A stretch of DNA of 16,379 bases from H111-94 sp034436045 (GCA_034436045.1 DAOTVZ010000272.1:1-16379); one strand, 5' to 3'. Shown: positions 1 through 7,110, numbered from the stretch's first letter. Numbers and translations are program-made. Notes: generated from the sequence alone by a model not told the origin.

Positions 1-164
1 CCGTCGCGTGCGCCTCTCAGCCACTCGGCTCCCCTAGCAGCACAAAGCTCCGTGTATGCAGTTGGTAATGTATTGTAAATCGCTTGCTCTCTGTATTATA
101 GGATAGGTCAGCGGGCAAGCGCAAGGGGAATACAGGTCTATAAGTTATCTGGTTATTTTGAATA

Positions 165-193
165 TTGCGTTTATTTCGGATACAGTGTATGCT
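165..193 (+). promoter_or_regulatory. Weak candidate promoter upstream of the TA module
   Basis: TTGCGT (165-170) and TATGCT (188-193) are separated by 17 bp, about 85 bases before the antitoxin start. Agreement with the sigma-70 consensus is modest (3/6 and 4/6). Nothing else recognisable is seen in bases 1-279, which are AT-rich and apparently non-coding. Confidence 0.25.
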
Positions 194-279
194 ATCAATG
201 TTACGAGATGCTGTAGGGAGAAAACCACTCACACGAACAGATACGATATGTGAGAGGCTAGAGACATGCCAAGGAACAT

Positions 280-744
280 ATGACCATGAAAACCCTGGAT
301 CCTGTCACACCACAAGAGAGTGAAAAGCCGAAACTACGAATGCTAGGAGGTGTTTTTCATGTCGAACAGGTAATGCAGCCTACTCAGATGAAAAAAGAGA
401 TTCCTAAGCTCGTCGGCCCAGGAGGATTTGAAATAGAGTTACCAGAATCAGTCTTCCAGGCGTTATGCCAGGTTATCTACTATATGTTGCGAGGGCAAGC
501 AGTAAGCATTATCCCTGTGAACAAGGAGATAACTACACAGGAAGCCGCTGATTTTTTGAATGTATCCCGACCATTTCTGATCAAACTCCTTGAACAAGGG
601 GAAATCCCTTTTGTGAAAGTTGGTACCCATCGACGCATTCGCTTCAGCCATATCCTGGAGTATAAGAAACGTCGGGATGAGATTAGAAAAAAGGGGCTTG
701 CTGAAATTACTCATATTGCTGAAGATGAGGGTGTATACGACTAA
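280..744 (+). CDS. Excisionase-family HTH antitoxin of a PIN-domain toxin-antitoxin pair
   Basis: This is a 154-aa protein with a MerR/excisionase-like helix-turn-helix at about residues 84-130. The motif TTQEAADFLNVSRPFLIKLL is followed by the wing segment VGTHRRIR. This layout (about 50 variable residues, a short hydrophobic helix 57-72, HTH, basic helix, acidic tail) is typical of antitoxins encoded directly before a PIN toxin. By family knowledge it should bind its own promoter and neutralise the toxin encoded 92 nt downstream. Start choice: ATG 280 and in-frame ATG 286 both follow AAGGA (271-275), and the 286 spacing (10 nt) is the more usual. A further in-frame ATG at 373 is also possible, because a much stronger AGGAGGTG lies at 345-352. 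Conserved sequence begins only near residue 45, so it does not settle the start. Codons are richer in A/T than in the metabolic genes of the window, consistent with horizontal acquisition (inference). Confidence 0.82.
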   Translation: MTMKTLDPVTPQESEKPKLRMLGGVFHVEQVMQPTQMKKEIPKLVGPGGFEIELPESVFQALCQVIYYMLRGQAVSIIPVNKEITTQEAADFLNVSRPFLIKLLEQGEIPFVKVGTHRRIRFSHILEYKKRRDEIRKKGLAEITHIAEDEGVYD

Positions 745-754
745 CCCTTACAAC

Positions 755-775
755 GCCTGTCTTTTTAAGACAGGC
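755..775 (+). other. Perfect 9-bp hairpin between antitoxin and toxin
   Basis: GCCTGTCTT (755-763) pairs with AAGACAGGC (767-775) across a 3-nt TTT loop, starting 10 nt after the antitoxin stop. No clean T-run follows, so it is not a textbook terminator. It could be a partial attenuator or processing signal that lowers toxin relative to antitoxin, or a palindromic operator. It is certain as an inverted repeat; the function is inferred. Confidence 0.6.
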
Positions 776-787
776 ACTATTGTATTT

Positions 788-806
788 ATCAGGTACCAGA
801 CCTGAT
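788..806 (+). other. Second hairpin (7 bp) before the toxin start
   Basis: ATCAGGT (788-794) and ACCTGAT (800-806) form a 7-bp inverted repeat with a 5-nt loop, 15 nt before the toxin's AAGGGA ribosome site (822-827). Its position between the first hairpin and the toxin start suggests a role in toxin dosage or autoregulation. This is inference. Confidence 0.5.
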
Positions 807-836
807 TGCTCCTTGTAATAAAAGGGACATTGTATC

Positions 837-1424
837 ATGTCCTCTTTTAGAGTAGTCCTGGACGCAAATGTAATTTTTCCAGCGTCATTGCGTGATATAC
901 TGCTACGAGCTGCTAGCGCAGATTTGTACAGGCTCTATCTTACTGATGATATCTTGAACGAGACATGCCTTAATCTCGTAAGCAAAGGGAAGATGACCGA
1001 GGCTGGCACTCACCGACTTTCACACGCGATCAGAATGTCTTTTCCAGAGGCGTTTGTGACAGACTATCATCTCCTGATTCCTTCTATGACGAATCAGGAG
1101 AAAGACCGCCATGTACTTGCCGCAGCGGTGAAAGCTGGCGCACAGGTTATTGTGACTACGAACCTCAAAGATTTTCCGCCAAAAAGCCTCGCGCCTTTCG
1201 ACATTGAAGCTCAGTCACCTGATGACTTTCTTGTACATCTCTACTATCTGGACTGCGAGCTTATTGCCAGGATTATACTGGATCAGGCCGGAGAATTAAG
1301 GAAACCCGGTAAAACTGTTCCTGAGCTGTTAGACATCCTGACACAACATGCTCCAACATTTGCCCGCCTTGTCCGCACCCATTTTACATTCAGCACATAT
1401 TCCTGGCTTGATTCACCACGATGA
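837..1424 (+). CDS. PIN-domain ribonuclease toxin (VapC-like)
   Basis: This is a 195-aa PIN-domain protein, predicted to be a Mg2+-dependent RNase. The acidic active-site residues are visible: D9 in VVLDANV, E42 in ILNET, D90 in EKDRHVLAAAV, and D112 in TTNLKDFP. The last two blocks are the most family-specific and match the PIN toxins that accompany excisionase-type antitoxins. At 195 aa it is longer than a minimal VapC (about 130 aa). The extra C-terminal part (about 130-195) is mostly helical and is usual for this larger subgroup. AAGGGA at 822-827 lies 9 nt before the ATG. The upstream antitoxin gene is 92 nt away with two hairpins between. All four acidic positions are present, so the toxin looks intact. 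The RNA target cannot be predicted from the sequence. Confidence 0.85.
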   Translation: MSSFRVVLDANVIFPASLRDILLRAASADLYRLYLTDDILNETCLNLVSKGKMTEAGTHRLSHAIRMSFPEAFVTDYHLLIPSMTNQEKDRHVLAAAVKAGAQVIVTTNLKDFPPKSLAPFDIEAQSPDDFLVHLYYLDCELIARIILDQAGELRKPGKTVPELLDILTQHAPTFARLVRTHFTFSTYSWLDSPR

Positions 1425-1546
1425 GTAAATTCGATATTCAATGCGCTCCACTCAATCGACCGGCCAGATAGCAAGGCCGTGATAGACCCCGGTGAGACAG
1501 GCGATGCAAGCACAGGCACATTGAGTGATAGTAGCCATCTCTTTTT

Positions 1547-2776
1547 CTATTGAGAGAGAATACTGACGTAGTTGGATGGCAATGTGCAGCCCTGATACAT
1601 CTTTGCCAGCAGTTGTTCTTGATTCTGCACGGTCACATTGCTACCAGCACAGTTTAGCGTCAGCGTAATTGCGCCCATTGCCAGGTCCTGGCGCAACGGC
1701 TTGGGATGTCCACTCTCGTCCAGCACACCGATAGGCCAGTAATAACCGGCGGACGTAAAATCCTCGCCGCTAAAGTAGAAGAAAGGTACCTGATACTTCA
1801 TCGCCGTCTGCACATCGGTAATTAGTGTTAATATATGCGCAAGTGCGAGAACATAACTGGTCTGATCGAGGCCACAGCCCTTAAAGCAGCCCGTACCCTC
1901 GACTACCCAGAGATGCTTGCCCAGCGCGCCGCTATCCAGGTTCACGTTGAACTGCTGCGCCCAGAACTGGAACAGTCCATACAGGCTATTCACGCTACTA
2001 TCGGGATAACCATTATGCCAGCTATCAATCAGGCCCAGCGTCTGCGTATGCCAATCCCAGTGCCCTCCCGGATGCACCTGCGTATTCATGGCCTGCTGCA
2101 TCGCATTCAAATAAGCGACCTGATTGAGCAGCGGTTGATAATCGACGCCGCCAACATGCGGATCAAGCGAGCCGAGCAGCACTGGCGTATTGGGATTGAC
2201 TGCGTGTACCGCTTGCTGACACAAATCGTAGAATTTAGCGAAGTCCTGTGGCTTGATATAGAGGAAGGACACCGAAGCATCCTGCTTCATCTCCTCATTG
2301 CCACATTGCACGGCGTCCGCCCCACCCTGCGCGGCATCCTGCAACGGCTGCGTGTTATAAAGGCTCGCGTTATCCTGGCCCTGGCAGATCGTCAACAAGA
2401 CGCGAATGCCCTGGCGATGATAGTCAGCAATTGTGTCTCTCAAAACGCTTCCATACAGATTGCCCCAACCGCAGGAGGGGTAGCCCAGGCGCACCCAGCC
2501 GATGCCGGGATAGTTTTGTCCCGGTGTTGACTGAATGCCCAGGATTTGCGCCGGACTCTCGGCGGGCAAAGGTGTTGGAGTAGGCGTAGGCATCTGGGTG
2601 GGGGTTGATGTGGCACGCCCGACCGCCTGTACGCCGGTAACGGGCTTCTGCACTGGCGGTGGCAAGGTTACGAGATGGTATGTGAGGAAGGCGAGTACAA
2701 TACACACCGCCAGTACCACAATAAAAATGACCGTCGAAGGTTTCTTTAAGAAAGATGGACTCTGCACGTCATTCAT
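1547..2776 (-). CDS. Membrane-anchored glycoside-hydrolase-like (TIM-barrel) protein
   Basis: This is a 409-aa protein. A short cytoplasmic N-terminus is followed by one membrane segment at about residues 15-33, a Pro/Thr-rich linker (about 38-72, with TPTPTPTPLP), and a predicted extracellular domain. The domain has features of clan GH-A-type barrels: CGNEE with E161 at the place of the acid/base, and WVVEGTG with E293 as possible nucleophile, plus many aromatic residues. It is not closely recognisable as one CAZy family, so substrate and activity are unknown; it may also be a non-catalytic relative. There are eight cysteines outside the membrane segment, so disulfides are possible. The start ATG has GAGGA directly adjacent, which is unusually close. 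An overlapping ATG 4 nt downstream is in another frame. It is the last gene on the minus strand, 108 nt after mnmE. Confidence 0.6.
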   Translation of the reverse strand: MNDVQSPSFLKKPSTVIFIVVLAVCIVLAFLTYHLVTLPPPVQKPVTGVQAVGRATSTPTQMPTPTPTPLPAESPAQILGIQSTPGQNYPGIGWVRLGYPSCGWGNLYGSVLRDTIADYHRQGIRVLLTICQGQDNASLYNTQPLQDAAQGGADAVQCGNEEMKQDASVSFLYIKPQDFAKFYDLCQQAVHAVNPNTPVLLGSLDPHVGGVDYQPLLNQVAYLNAMQQAMNTQVHPGGHWDWHTQTLGLIDSWHNGYPDSSVNSLYGLFQFWAQQFNVNLDSGALGKHLWVVEGTGCFKGCGLDQTSYVLALAHILTLITDVQTAMKYQVPFFYFSGEDFTSAGYYWPIGVLDESGHPKPLRQDLAMGAITLTLNCAGSNVTVQNQEQLLAKMYQGCTLPSNYVSILSQ

Positions 2777-2827
2777 TCCTCAATATCTTCATATCTTTAT
2801 AGAGCAGGTTCGATGTCTATTGAGTGT

Positions 2828-2836
2828 ATTGTACCA
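2828..2836 (-). promoter_or_regulatory. Candidate extended -10 promoter for the GH-like gene
   Basis: On the minus strand TGGTACAAT fits an extended -10 element (TGn followed by TACAAT, 5/6 to consensus), about 50 nt upstream of the start at 2776. No convincing -35 box is seen, as is allowed for extended -10 promoters. It would let this gene be expressed separately from mnmE. Confidence 0.35.
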
Positions 2837-2884
2837 TGAGTATGCAACCAGATTACCACTTGATTATGAGGAGTAAGGACAACG

Positions 2885-4306
2885 CTATTTACCGATACAA
2901 AATTCGCTGAAGATGCGCTCTAGCAGATCATCGCTGGCGGTTTCGCCGGTGATTTCGCCGAGCGCGTCATAGGCAGCGCGCAGATCGATGGAGGCGAAGT
3001 CGAGAGGGAGTCTTTGTTCGAGGGAGGCAAGCGAAGCGCGCAGGTGCTCTGCCGCGCGCCGCAACGCCTCCTGATGGCGTGCGCTCGTGACCAGCACGCT
3101 CTCGCCGGTCAGCGTGCGCCCTTCCAGCACAATGTTCGCCAGCGTCTCTTCCAGTTGCGCCAGACCCGCGCCGGTCAGCGTCGAAGTCGTCACGTAGTCG
3201 CAGCACGGCCAGAGTTGCTCTACTATATGCCGCTCGATGCGTTGCTCGCGGTCAGCTTTGTTGAAGACAATAATTACCGGCCTGGGATGCCCCTGCTCTT
3301 CAGAAGAGATCGGGCCAAAGCCCATTGCACGCAACTCTTGCGAAACCTGCCGATCCTGTGCAGTGAGCGGCTCGGAGCCATCGAAGACAAGCAACACGAC
3401 ATCGGCGCTCTGGGCGGCGGCGCGGCTACGCTGCACACCGATCTGCTCTACCGGGTCGTCGCTGGGTGTGATACCGGCGGTATCGATCAGGTGGAGTGGG
3501 ATACCGCGCACGTTAGCCACCTCTTCTACAGTATCGCGCGTCGTACCAGCAATTGGCGTGACGATGGCGCGCTCAGTGCGCAGGAGAGCATTGAGCAAGC
3601 TGGATTTGCCCACGTTGGGACGGCCAATAATGGCGGTGCGCAGGCCCTGGCGATAGAGCCGTCCCTGCTCGGAACCGGCCAGCAGGTGCGCGACATACTG
3701 CTGCGCTTCCACGATCAAAGGACGCAATTCTTCCGGCTGCGGCGTCGGCACGTCCTCTTCGGGAAAGTCAATGCTGGCCTCGATGCGCGCGATGACGCCC
3801 AGAATGGCGTGACGCGCCTGCTCGACCTGCTCTGAGAGCTTGCCGCGCAACTGCTGCATGGCGAGACGCTGTCCGGCCTCGGTCTGCGCGTCGATCAGAT
3901 CCATGACAGCTTCCGCCTGCGCTAAGTCGAGGCGACCGTTGAGGAAGGCACGCAACGTGAACTCGCCCGGATTTGCCATGCGCGCACCCTGGGCCAGCAC
4001 GGCGCGCAGGATGCGTTTCAGCACCAGGGGGCCACCGTGTCCCTGTATCTCCACCACATCTTCGCAGGTGTAGGTATGAGGGGCGCGCATAAAAGCCACC
4101 AGCACCTCGTCCAGCATTTCGCCCGTCTGCGGGTCGATGACATGCGCATAGGTCAACCGATGCGATGGAGGAATATCCGTTCGATTCCCTGGTCGGCGCA
4201 GGAGAGGCAGCGCGATCTGAAAAGCCTCTGCGCCACTTATTCTGATAATGCCAACACCCCCGATGCCTGGCGGTGTGGCGATAGCCGCAATCGTATCGTT
4301 TTGCAT
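2885..4306 (-). CDS. mnmE: tRNA uridine-5-carboxymethylaminomethyl modification GTPase MnmE
   Basis: This is a complete 473-aa MnmE (TrmE). With MnmG it installs the cmnm5 group on U34 of certain tRNAs. The N-terminal folate-binding domain begins with DTIAAIATPPGIGGVGIIRI. The Ras-like G domain carries G1 GRPNVGKS (228-235), G2 GTTRDT (254-259), G3 DTAG (275-278) and G4 NKAD (349-352). The C-terminus is the invariant CIGK (470-473) with the cysteine present. The length is normal for the family. No mnmG, rsmG or other tRNA-modification gene is nearby, so this is not the classical rnpA-yidC-mnmE-mnmG cluster. The start is supported by the canonical N-terminal motif, but no Shine-Dalgarno precedes it. 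Instead a TATAAT box lies 6 nt upstream, which suggests a leaderless transcript. fdhD lies 42 nt upstream on the same strand. Confidence 0.97.
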   Translation of the reverse strand: MQNDTIAAIATPPGIGGVGIIRISGAEAFQIALPLLRRPGNRTDIPPSHRLTYAHVIDPQTGEMLDEVLVAFMRAPHTYTCEDVVEIQGHGGPLVLKRILRAVLAQGARMANPGEFTLRAFLNGRLDLAQAEAVMDLIDAQTEAGQRLAMQQLRGKLSEQVEQARHAILGVIARIEASIDFPEEDVPTPQPEELRPLIVEAQQYVAHLLAGSEQGRLYRQGLRTAIIGRPNVGKSSLLNALLRTERAIVTPIAGTTRDTVEEVANVRGIPLHLIDTAGITPSDDPVEQIGVQRSRAAAQSADVVLLVFDGSEPLTAQDRQVSQELRAMGFGPISSEEQGHPRPVIIVFNKADREQRIERHIVEQLWPCCDYVTTSTLTGAGLAQLEETLANIVLEGRTLTGESVLVTSARHQEALRRAAEHLRASLASLEQRLPLDFASIDLRAAYDALGEITGETASDDLLERIFSEFCIGK

Positions 4307-4312
4307 ACGCCG

Positions 4313-4318
4313 ATTATA
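4313..4318 (-). promoter_or_regulatory. -10 box placing the mnmE transcription start at its ATG (leaderless)
   Basis: On the minus strand a perfect TATAAT is followed by CGGCGT and then the mnmE ATG. With usual -10 to +1 distances, transcription would begin at or next to the A of the start codon. No purine-rich ribosome site is present in the 20 nt before the ATG. A -35 box at 17 bp spacing (TACCCA) is poor. Confidence 0.5.
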
Positions 4319-4348
4319 GTCTATTCGGCCCGCTTTGGGTAGGGGGGA

Positions 4349-5227
4349 TCAAAGGCTCCCCATGATAATGCGTTCCGGGTGGGTATAGACATTCATGCTG
4401 TGGTCGCGCAGAAAACCGACCAGAGTGATGTTGGCGCGCTCGGCCAGTTCGATAGCCAGGCTGGAGGGGGCCGAGATGGCGGCGATACAGGGAATACGCG
4501 CCCGCAGTGCCTTCTGGATAATCTCGAACGAGGTACGCCCACTGACCATCAGAATGGCTTCTCTATAAGGAAAGGTATTATGGAGCAGCGCGTGACCGAT
4601 TAATTTATCGACGGCGTTATGCCGTCCAACATCCTCGCGTAGCAAACGCAATTCGCCGTTGGGCGCGAAGATCGCGGCGGCATGCAGACCCCCGGTATAC
4701 GTAAAAACCGCCTGCGCGGCGCGCAAACGTTCGTCCAGCGTGTAAATGACCGACGCGGGAATACGCAAGCTATCTGTCTCAAGCGGGGGAGTATCGATCA
4801 CGAGATCGGCGATGCTGTTCTTACCACACAGACCGCAACTGGCCGAGACGGCGAAGTGGCGCTCGAAGGCCACCGGCTGCGCCTGCACAGTGGGCACGTT
4901 CGGCAGGCCGCGCGGGCGCAAACGCACGCTCACCACGTTTGCCAGCGGCAGGCCATCCCCATCTATCGCGTCCTCGATACTCAGCACATCCCCGACCTGC
5001 TGAATAACACCCTCAGTTAGCAGAAAGCCCATCGCCAGTTCGTGGTCATGGCCTGGAGTACGCATAATGACGGCCAGACTCTGCTGCTCAATACGAATCT
5101 CAAAAGGCTCCTCAACCGTTACCTGCTCTTCTCGCTCGTAATGATGCTGCTCTTGCCAGTGCGTTACATTGACTTGCATGACTCGTTCCGGGTCAAGCAC
5201 TGAACGCCAGAAACCGGAGAGTGCCAT
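4349..5227 (-). CDS. fdhD: Formate dehydrogenase accessory sulfurtransferase FdhD
   Basis: This is a 292-aa FdhD. The family takes sulfur from a cysteine desulfurase and passes it to the molybdenum cofactor of formate dehydrogenase, which is needed for activity. The persulfide-carrying CxxC is C131-C134 within SASCGLCGK. Other family blocks are TPGHDHELAMGFLLTEG (57-73), FTYTGGLH (175-182), REDVGRHNAVDKLIG (197-211) and VSGRTSFEIIQKA (228-240). The N-terminus is slightly extended relative to short homologues, but AAGG lies 6 nt before this ATG and supports it. The ATG comes 3 nt after the stop of the small upstream gene, so the two are probably translationally coupled. No formate dehydrogenase or Mo-cofactor gene is in the window. 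Confidence 0.95.
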   Translation of the reverse strand: MALSGFWRSVLDPERVMQVNVTHWQEQHHYEREEQVTVEEPFEIRIEQQSLAVIMRTPGHDHELAMGFLLTEGVIQQVGDVLSIEDAIDGDGLPLANVVSVRLRPRGLPNVPTVQAQPVAFERHFAVSASCGLCGKNSIADLVIDTPPLETDSLRIPASVIYTLDERLRAAQAVFTYTGGLHAAAIFAPNGELRLLREDVGRHNAVDKLIGHALLHNTFPYREAILMVSGRTSFEIIQKALRARIPCIAAISAPSSLAIELAERANITLVGFLRDHSMNVYTHPERIIMGSL

Positions 5228-5230
5228 AGC

Positions 5231-5503
5231 CTACCTTCCTCTTTTTTGCTCCGCTGCAATGGTTGGCTGCGTGCCGGTCGTGACTTGCAGACGCTCGCCC
5301 GGCGATGGCAGACGCTGGCGCTTGAAGTAATATTTGCAGGCACCGGGTCGCACCGGGTCCGGCGGCTCAATGGCGACCAGCCCCCAGCCCTGTCGCTCCA
5401 ACCAGTTCCACGCCTCAAACTCATCATCGAAATCGCGGATGACATTGCCCGCGACCGTAAAAACCATTGTTCCTAACAGGTAGCAATGTTCCCAGTGTAC
5501 CAT
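5231..5503 (-). CDS. Small protein of unknown function, coupled to fdhD
   Basis: This is a 90-aa protein that I do not recognise. It has no membrane segment or signal peptide. The central part (about 14-62) looks like a compact folded domain: a beta-like VFTVAGNVI, an acidic/aromatic helix DDEFEAWNWLERQGW, then LVAIEPPDP and KYYFKRQ. The C-terminal 25 residues are polar and probably flexible. The start at 5503 is supported by AGAAGGA with a 7-nt spacer. An alternative in-frame ATG at 5467 has AGGA only 3 nt away. Its stop is 3 nt before the fdhD ATG, and the fdhD ribosome site lies inside this gene's last codons, so the two genes are very likely cotranscribed. A link to formate dehydrogenase maturation is inferred from position only. 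Confidence 0.6.
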   Translation of the reverse strand: MVHWEHCYLLGTMVFTVAGNVIRDFDDEFEAWNWLERQGWGLVAIEPPDPVRPGACKYYFKRQRLPSPGERLQVTTGTQPTIAAEQKRGR

Positions 5504-5591
5504 ATTTTTTCCTTCTCAGGTTGCGCAAACGAATGCGGTTTCATTAAAGATGAACGGTACCTCTATCAGGAATTGCCGTGTCATGTGAACA

Positions 5592-5620
5592 TTGACGCCT
5601 GTGCCATGCAGTGCTACCAT
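5592..5620 (+). promoter_or_regulatory. Candidate sigma-70-type promoter for the Fur-family gene
   Basis: TTGACG (5592-5597, 5/6 to consensus) and TACCAT (5615-5620, 4/6) are separated by 17 bp, in the divergent region before the Fur-family start at 5678. The predicted leader is about 50 nt. No clear Fur/Zur/PerR palindrome was found around it. Confidence 0.45.
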
Positions 5621-5677
5621 AGAGGTGATCTCAACATACCTTTTATATTAAAGAACACTGACAAGGGATTTGAGCGT

Positions 5678-6157
5678 ATGCATCATTTTGTGAGAGCAAG
5701 CGACGAGGTCTTGCGCAAACGTGGCTATCGCCTGACGCCACAACGCCATATGATTTTGAGCGTTATTCAGGAAGCGAACGAGCATCTCAGCATTGAACAG
5801 ATTACCGAGAGAGTTCAGCAGCGCAATCCCTATGTCAGTCTTTCCACTGTCTATCGCACACTAGAACTGCTGCGCGAGCTGGGGCTGGTGCGCGAGAGCC
5901 ATCTCTTTGGTGAGCAACCGCATTACGAGGCGGTGGGTGGTCACGCCCACCTTCATCTTATTTGCCGTCGTTGCCGCATGACCATCCACTTAGATGATGA
6001 ACTGCTCGGCAATCTCCATGAACAACTCCAGGCCCAGTACCACTTTCACGGTATGATGCTCGACCTGGTTGCCGCCGGTTACTGCGACCCCTGCTGGCAA
6101 CTGATGCAACAGGAGGAACAGAAACCGCCCGACGACAAACCCTCTGGCGCACCCTGA
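5678..6157 (+). CDS. Fur-family metal- or peroxide-responsive transcriptional regulator
   Basis: This is a 159-aa Fur-superfamily repressor. The N-terminal winged-helix domain (about 5-85) contains GYRLTPQRHMILSVI and the recognition-helix block SLSTVYRTLELLRELGLV. The C-terminal dimerisation/metal domain has HAHLHLICRRC (H89, H91, H93, C96, C99) and a second pair, C136 and C139 (CDPC). The two CxxC pairs form the usual structural zinc site. Whether the sensed signal is iron (Fur), zinc (Zur) or peroxide (PerR) cannot be told from the sequence. The frame is open upstream to 5486, but I place the start at 5678. Here the family N-terminus begins, AAGGGA lies 9 nt upstream, and the extension would overlap the divergent gene and lacks family resemblance. 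A 20-residue polar tail rich in Pro/Glu/Lys follows the last CxxC. No metal transporter lies beside it. Confidence 0.92.
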   Translation: MHHFVRASDEVLRKRGYRLTPQRHMILSVIQEANEHLSIEQITERVQQRNPYVSLSTVYRTLELLRELGLVRESHLFGEQPHYEAVGGHAHLHLICRRCRMTIHLDDELLGNLHEQLQAQYHFHGMMLDLVAAGYCDPCWQLMQQEEQKPPDDKPSGAP

Positions 6158-6166
6158 CGTGGAGAC

Positions 6167-6210
6167 GACATCAATCCTGTCCCTACGATGTCTCACCTGG
6201 CACTTTTTTT
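6167..6210 (+). terminator. Possible terminator after the Fur-family gene
   Basis: GACATC (6167-6172) pairs with GATGTC (6187-6192), and a run of seven T follows at 6204-6210. The stem is short and the T-run starts 11 nt after it, so this is an imperfect intrinsic terminator at best. Confidence 0.35.
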
Positions 6211-6305
6211 ATAGCCCGTTTGTCATAGATACTTGTAGTCGTGAAAGGCATATGGCATAGATTGATGAATACATGTGCATAGATCATGCTAAGGAGGTGC
6301 ATGCG

Positions 6306-7103
6306 ATGGATGACTTGCCCGAAGACCATAACGGGCCGCATTCTTCACAAAAACTAGTGTTGCCGGGTATAGAGGCCCCTTTCACGGAGCCACAGCGCTA
6401 TCAAGAGGAAACGACCGCCTTTCCTGCCGACCCTCTCTACAAAGCTGGTCGCTATCGAGCAACCATGCCGACACACCGACGGGCAGACCCGGTCTATCGC
6501 TTCCTCTATCTGAGTATCGCGCTGGTCATTACCGCCTGTATTATCCTCTTAGTACTGGTCGGCCCTACGGTGGCGAGTATGCTCAGCCACGCGCCTTTTT
6601 CTTCCACCTCGACCGGCCCGACCGGTTCTGCGGGTGGCCTCAATCCCCAGCCAACCTTTCCCACCCCCGGCGGCGGTCAGGGCAGCACACAGAGCAGTCA
6701 ACCCACTGTCAGCCCTGTGCCAACTCTCCTGCCGACTCCAACGGTGTCAGCTTCGCCAACCCTCACACCGGTTGCCACCTCAACAGGGCAATTGACGGTA
6801 CAGATCATCAGCGTCCCACAATTTGTCAGCAATAATTCAACCGTCATGGTCGGTGTCACGACCAGCCAGCCATCGGCAACCGTTCAGCTTGTTGTGAGCT
6901 ATAATGCATTTCCTTACCTCTATAGTAGTCCAAAAGAGTTTACAGACACGAATGGCTTTGCCTCTATCCCCTGGCACGTACAGGTCATTCCACACGGTCA
7001 ATTTGTGGTCGCGCGCCTCTATGTGGTCGCTCGGAGCCAGGATGGGCAGCAAGCGCTCTCGCCAGAAGTGACCGTGCAGATCGGCGGGCATGTCGGAGGT
7101 TAA
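6306..7103 (+). CDS. Single-pass membrane protein with Pro/Thr linker and extracellular beta-rich domain
   Basis: This is a 265-aa protein without an assignable family. It has a cytoplasmic N-terminal region (1-65, acidic then basic), one membrane helix at about 66-86, and a low-complexity Gly/Pro/Ser/Thr linker (about 95-160, with PTPTVSASPTLTP). The C-terminal domain of about 100 residues looks like an Ig-like/beta-sandwich fold (alternating hydrophobics in LTVQIISV, STVMVGVTT, ATVQLVVSY, and repeated V-x-V strands). The start at 6306 has AAGGAGGTG (6291-6299) at ideal spacing; an in-frame ATG at 6273 lies before that ribosome site and is rejected. The stop is 7 nt before the moxR ATG, so it heads the MoxR/DUF58 operon. 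It may be an envelope partner or substrate of the ATPase (inference from position). Confidence 0.7.
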   Translation: MDDLPEDHNGPHSSQKLVLPGIEAPFTEPQRYQEETTAFPADPLYKAGRYRATMPTHRRADPVYRFLYLSIALVITACIILLVLVGPTVASMLSHAPFSSTSTGPTGSAGGLNPQPTFPTPGGGQGSTQSSQPTVSPVPTLLPTPTVSASPTLTPVATSTGQLTVQIISVPQFVSNNSTVMVGVTTSQPSATVQLVVSYNAFPYLYSSPKEFTDTNGFASIPWHVQVIPHGQFVVARLYVVARSQDGQQALSPEVTVQIGGHVGG

Positions 7104-7110
7104 ATCGTCC

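Noticed and set aside
17..232. 71-codon minus-strand open frame at the window start
   Set aside because: Composition is unlike a folded protein, there is no ribosome site, and the region is AT-rich and promoter-like.
1835..2530. 231-codon plus-strand open frame inside the GH-like gene
   Set aside because: Antisense to a coherent membrane-anchored protein; no ribosome site; low-complexity sequence produced by codon bias.
3014..3835. 273-codon plus-strand open frame
   Set aside because: Fully antisense to mnmE, whose GTPase motifs prove the other strand.
5519..5528. TTGCGCAA palindrome in the fdhD/Fur divergent region as a Fur-type operator
   Set aside because: It is only 8 bp, unlike known Fur/Zur/PerR boxes, and the same word recurs inside the Fur-family gene, so it is probably chance.
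5486..5677. 64-residue N-terminal extension of the Fur-family protein
   Set aside because: It would overlap the divergent gene's start region, contains the candidate promoter, has no family similarity, and ATG 5678 has a good ribosome site.
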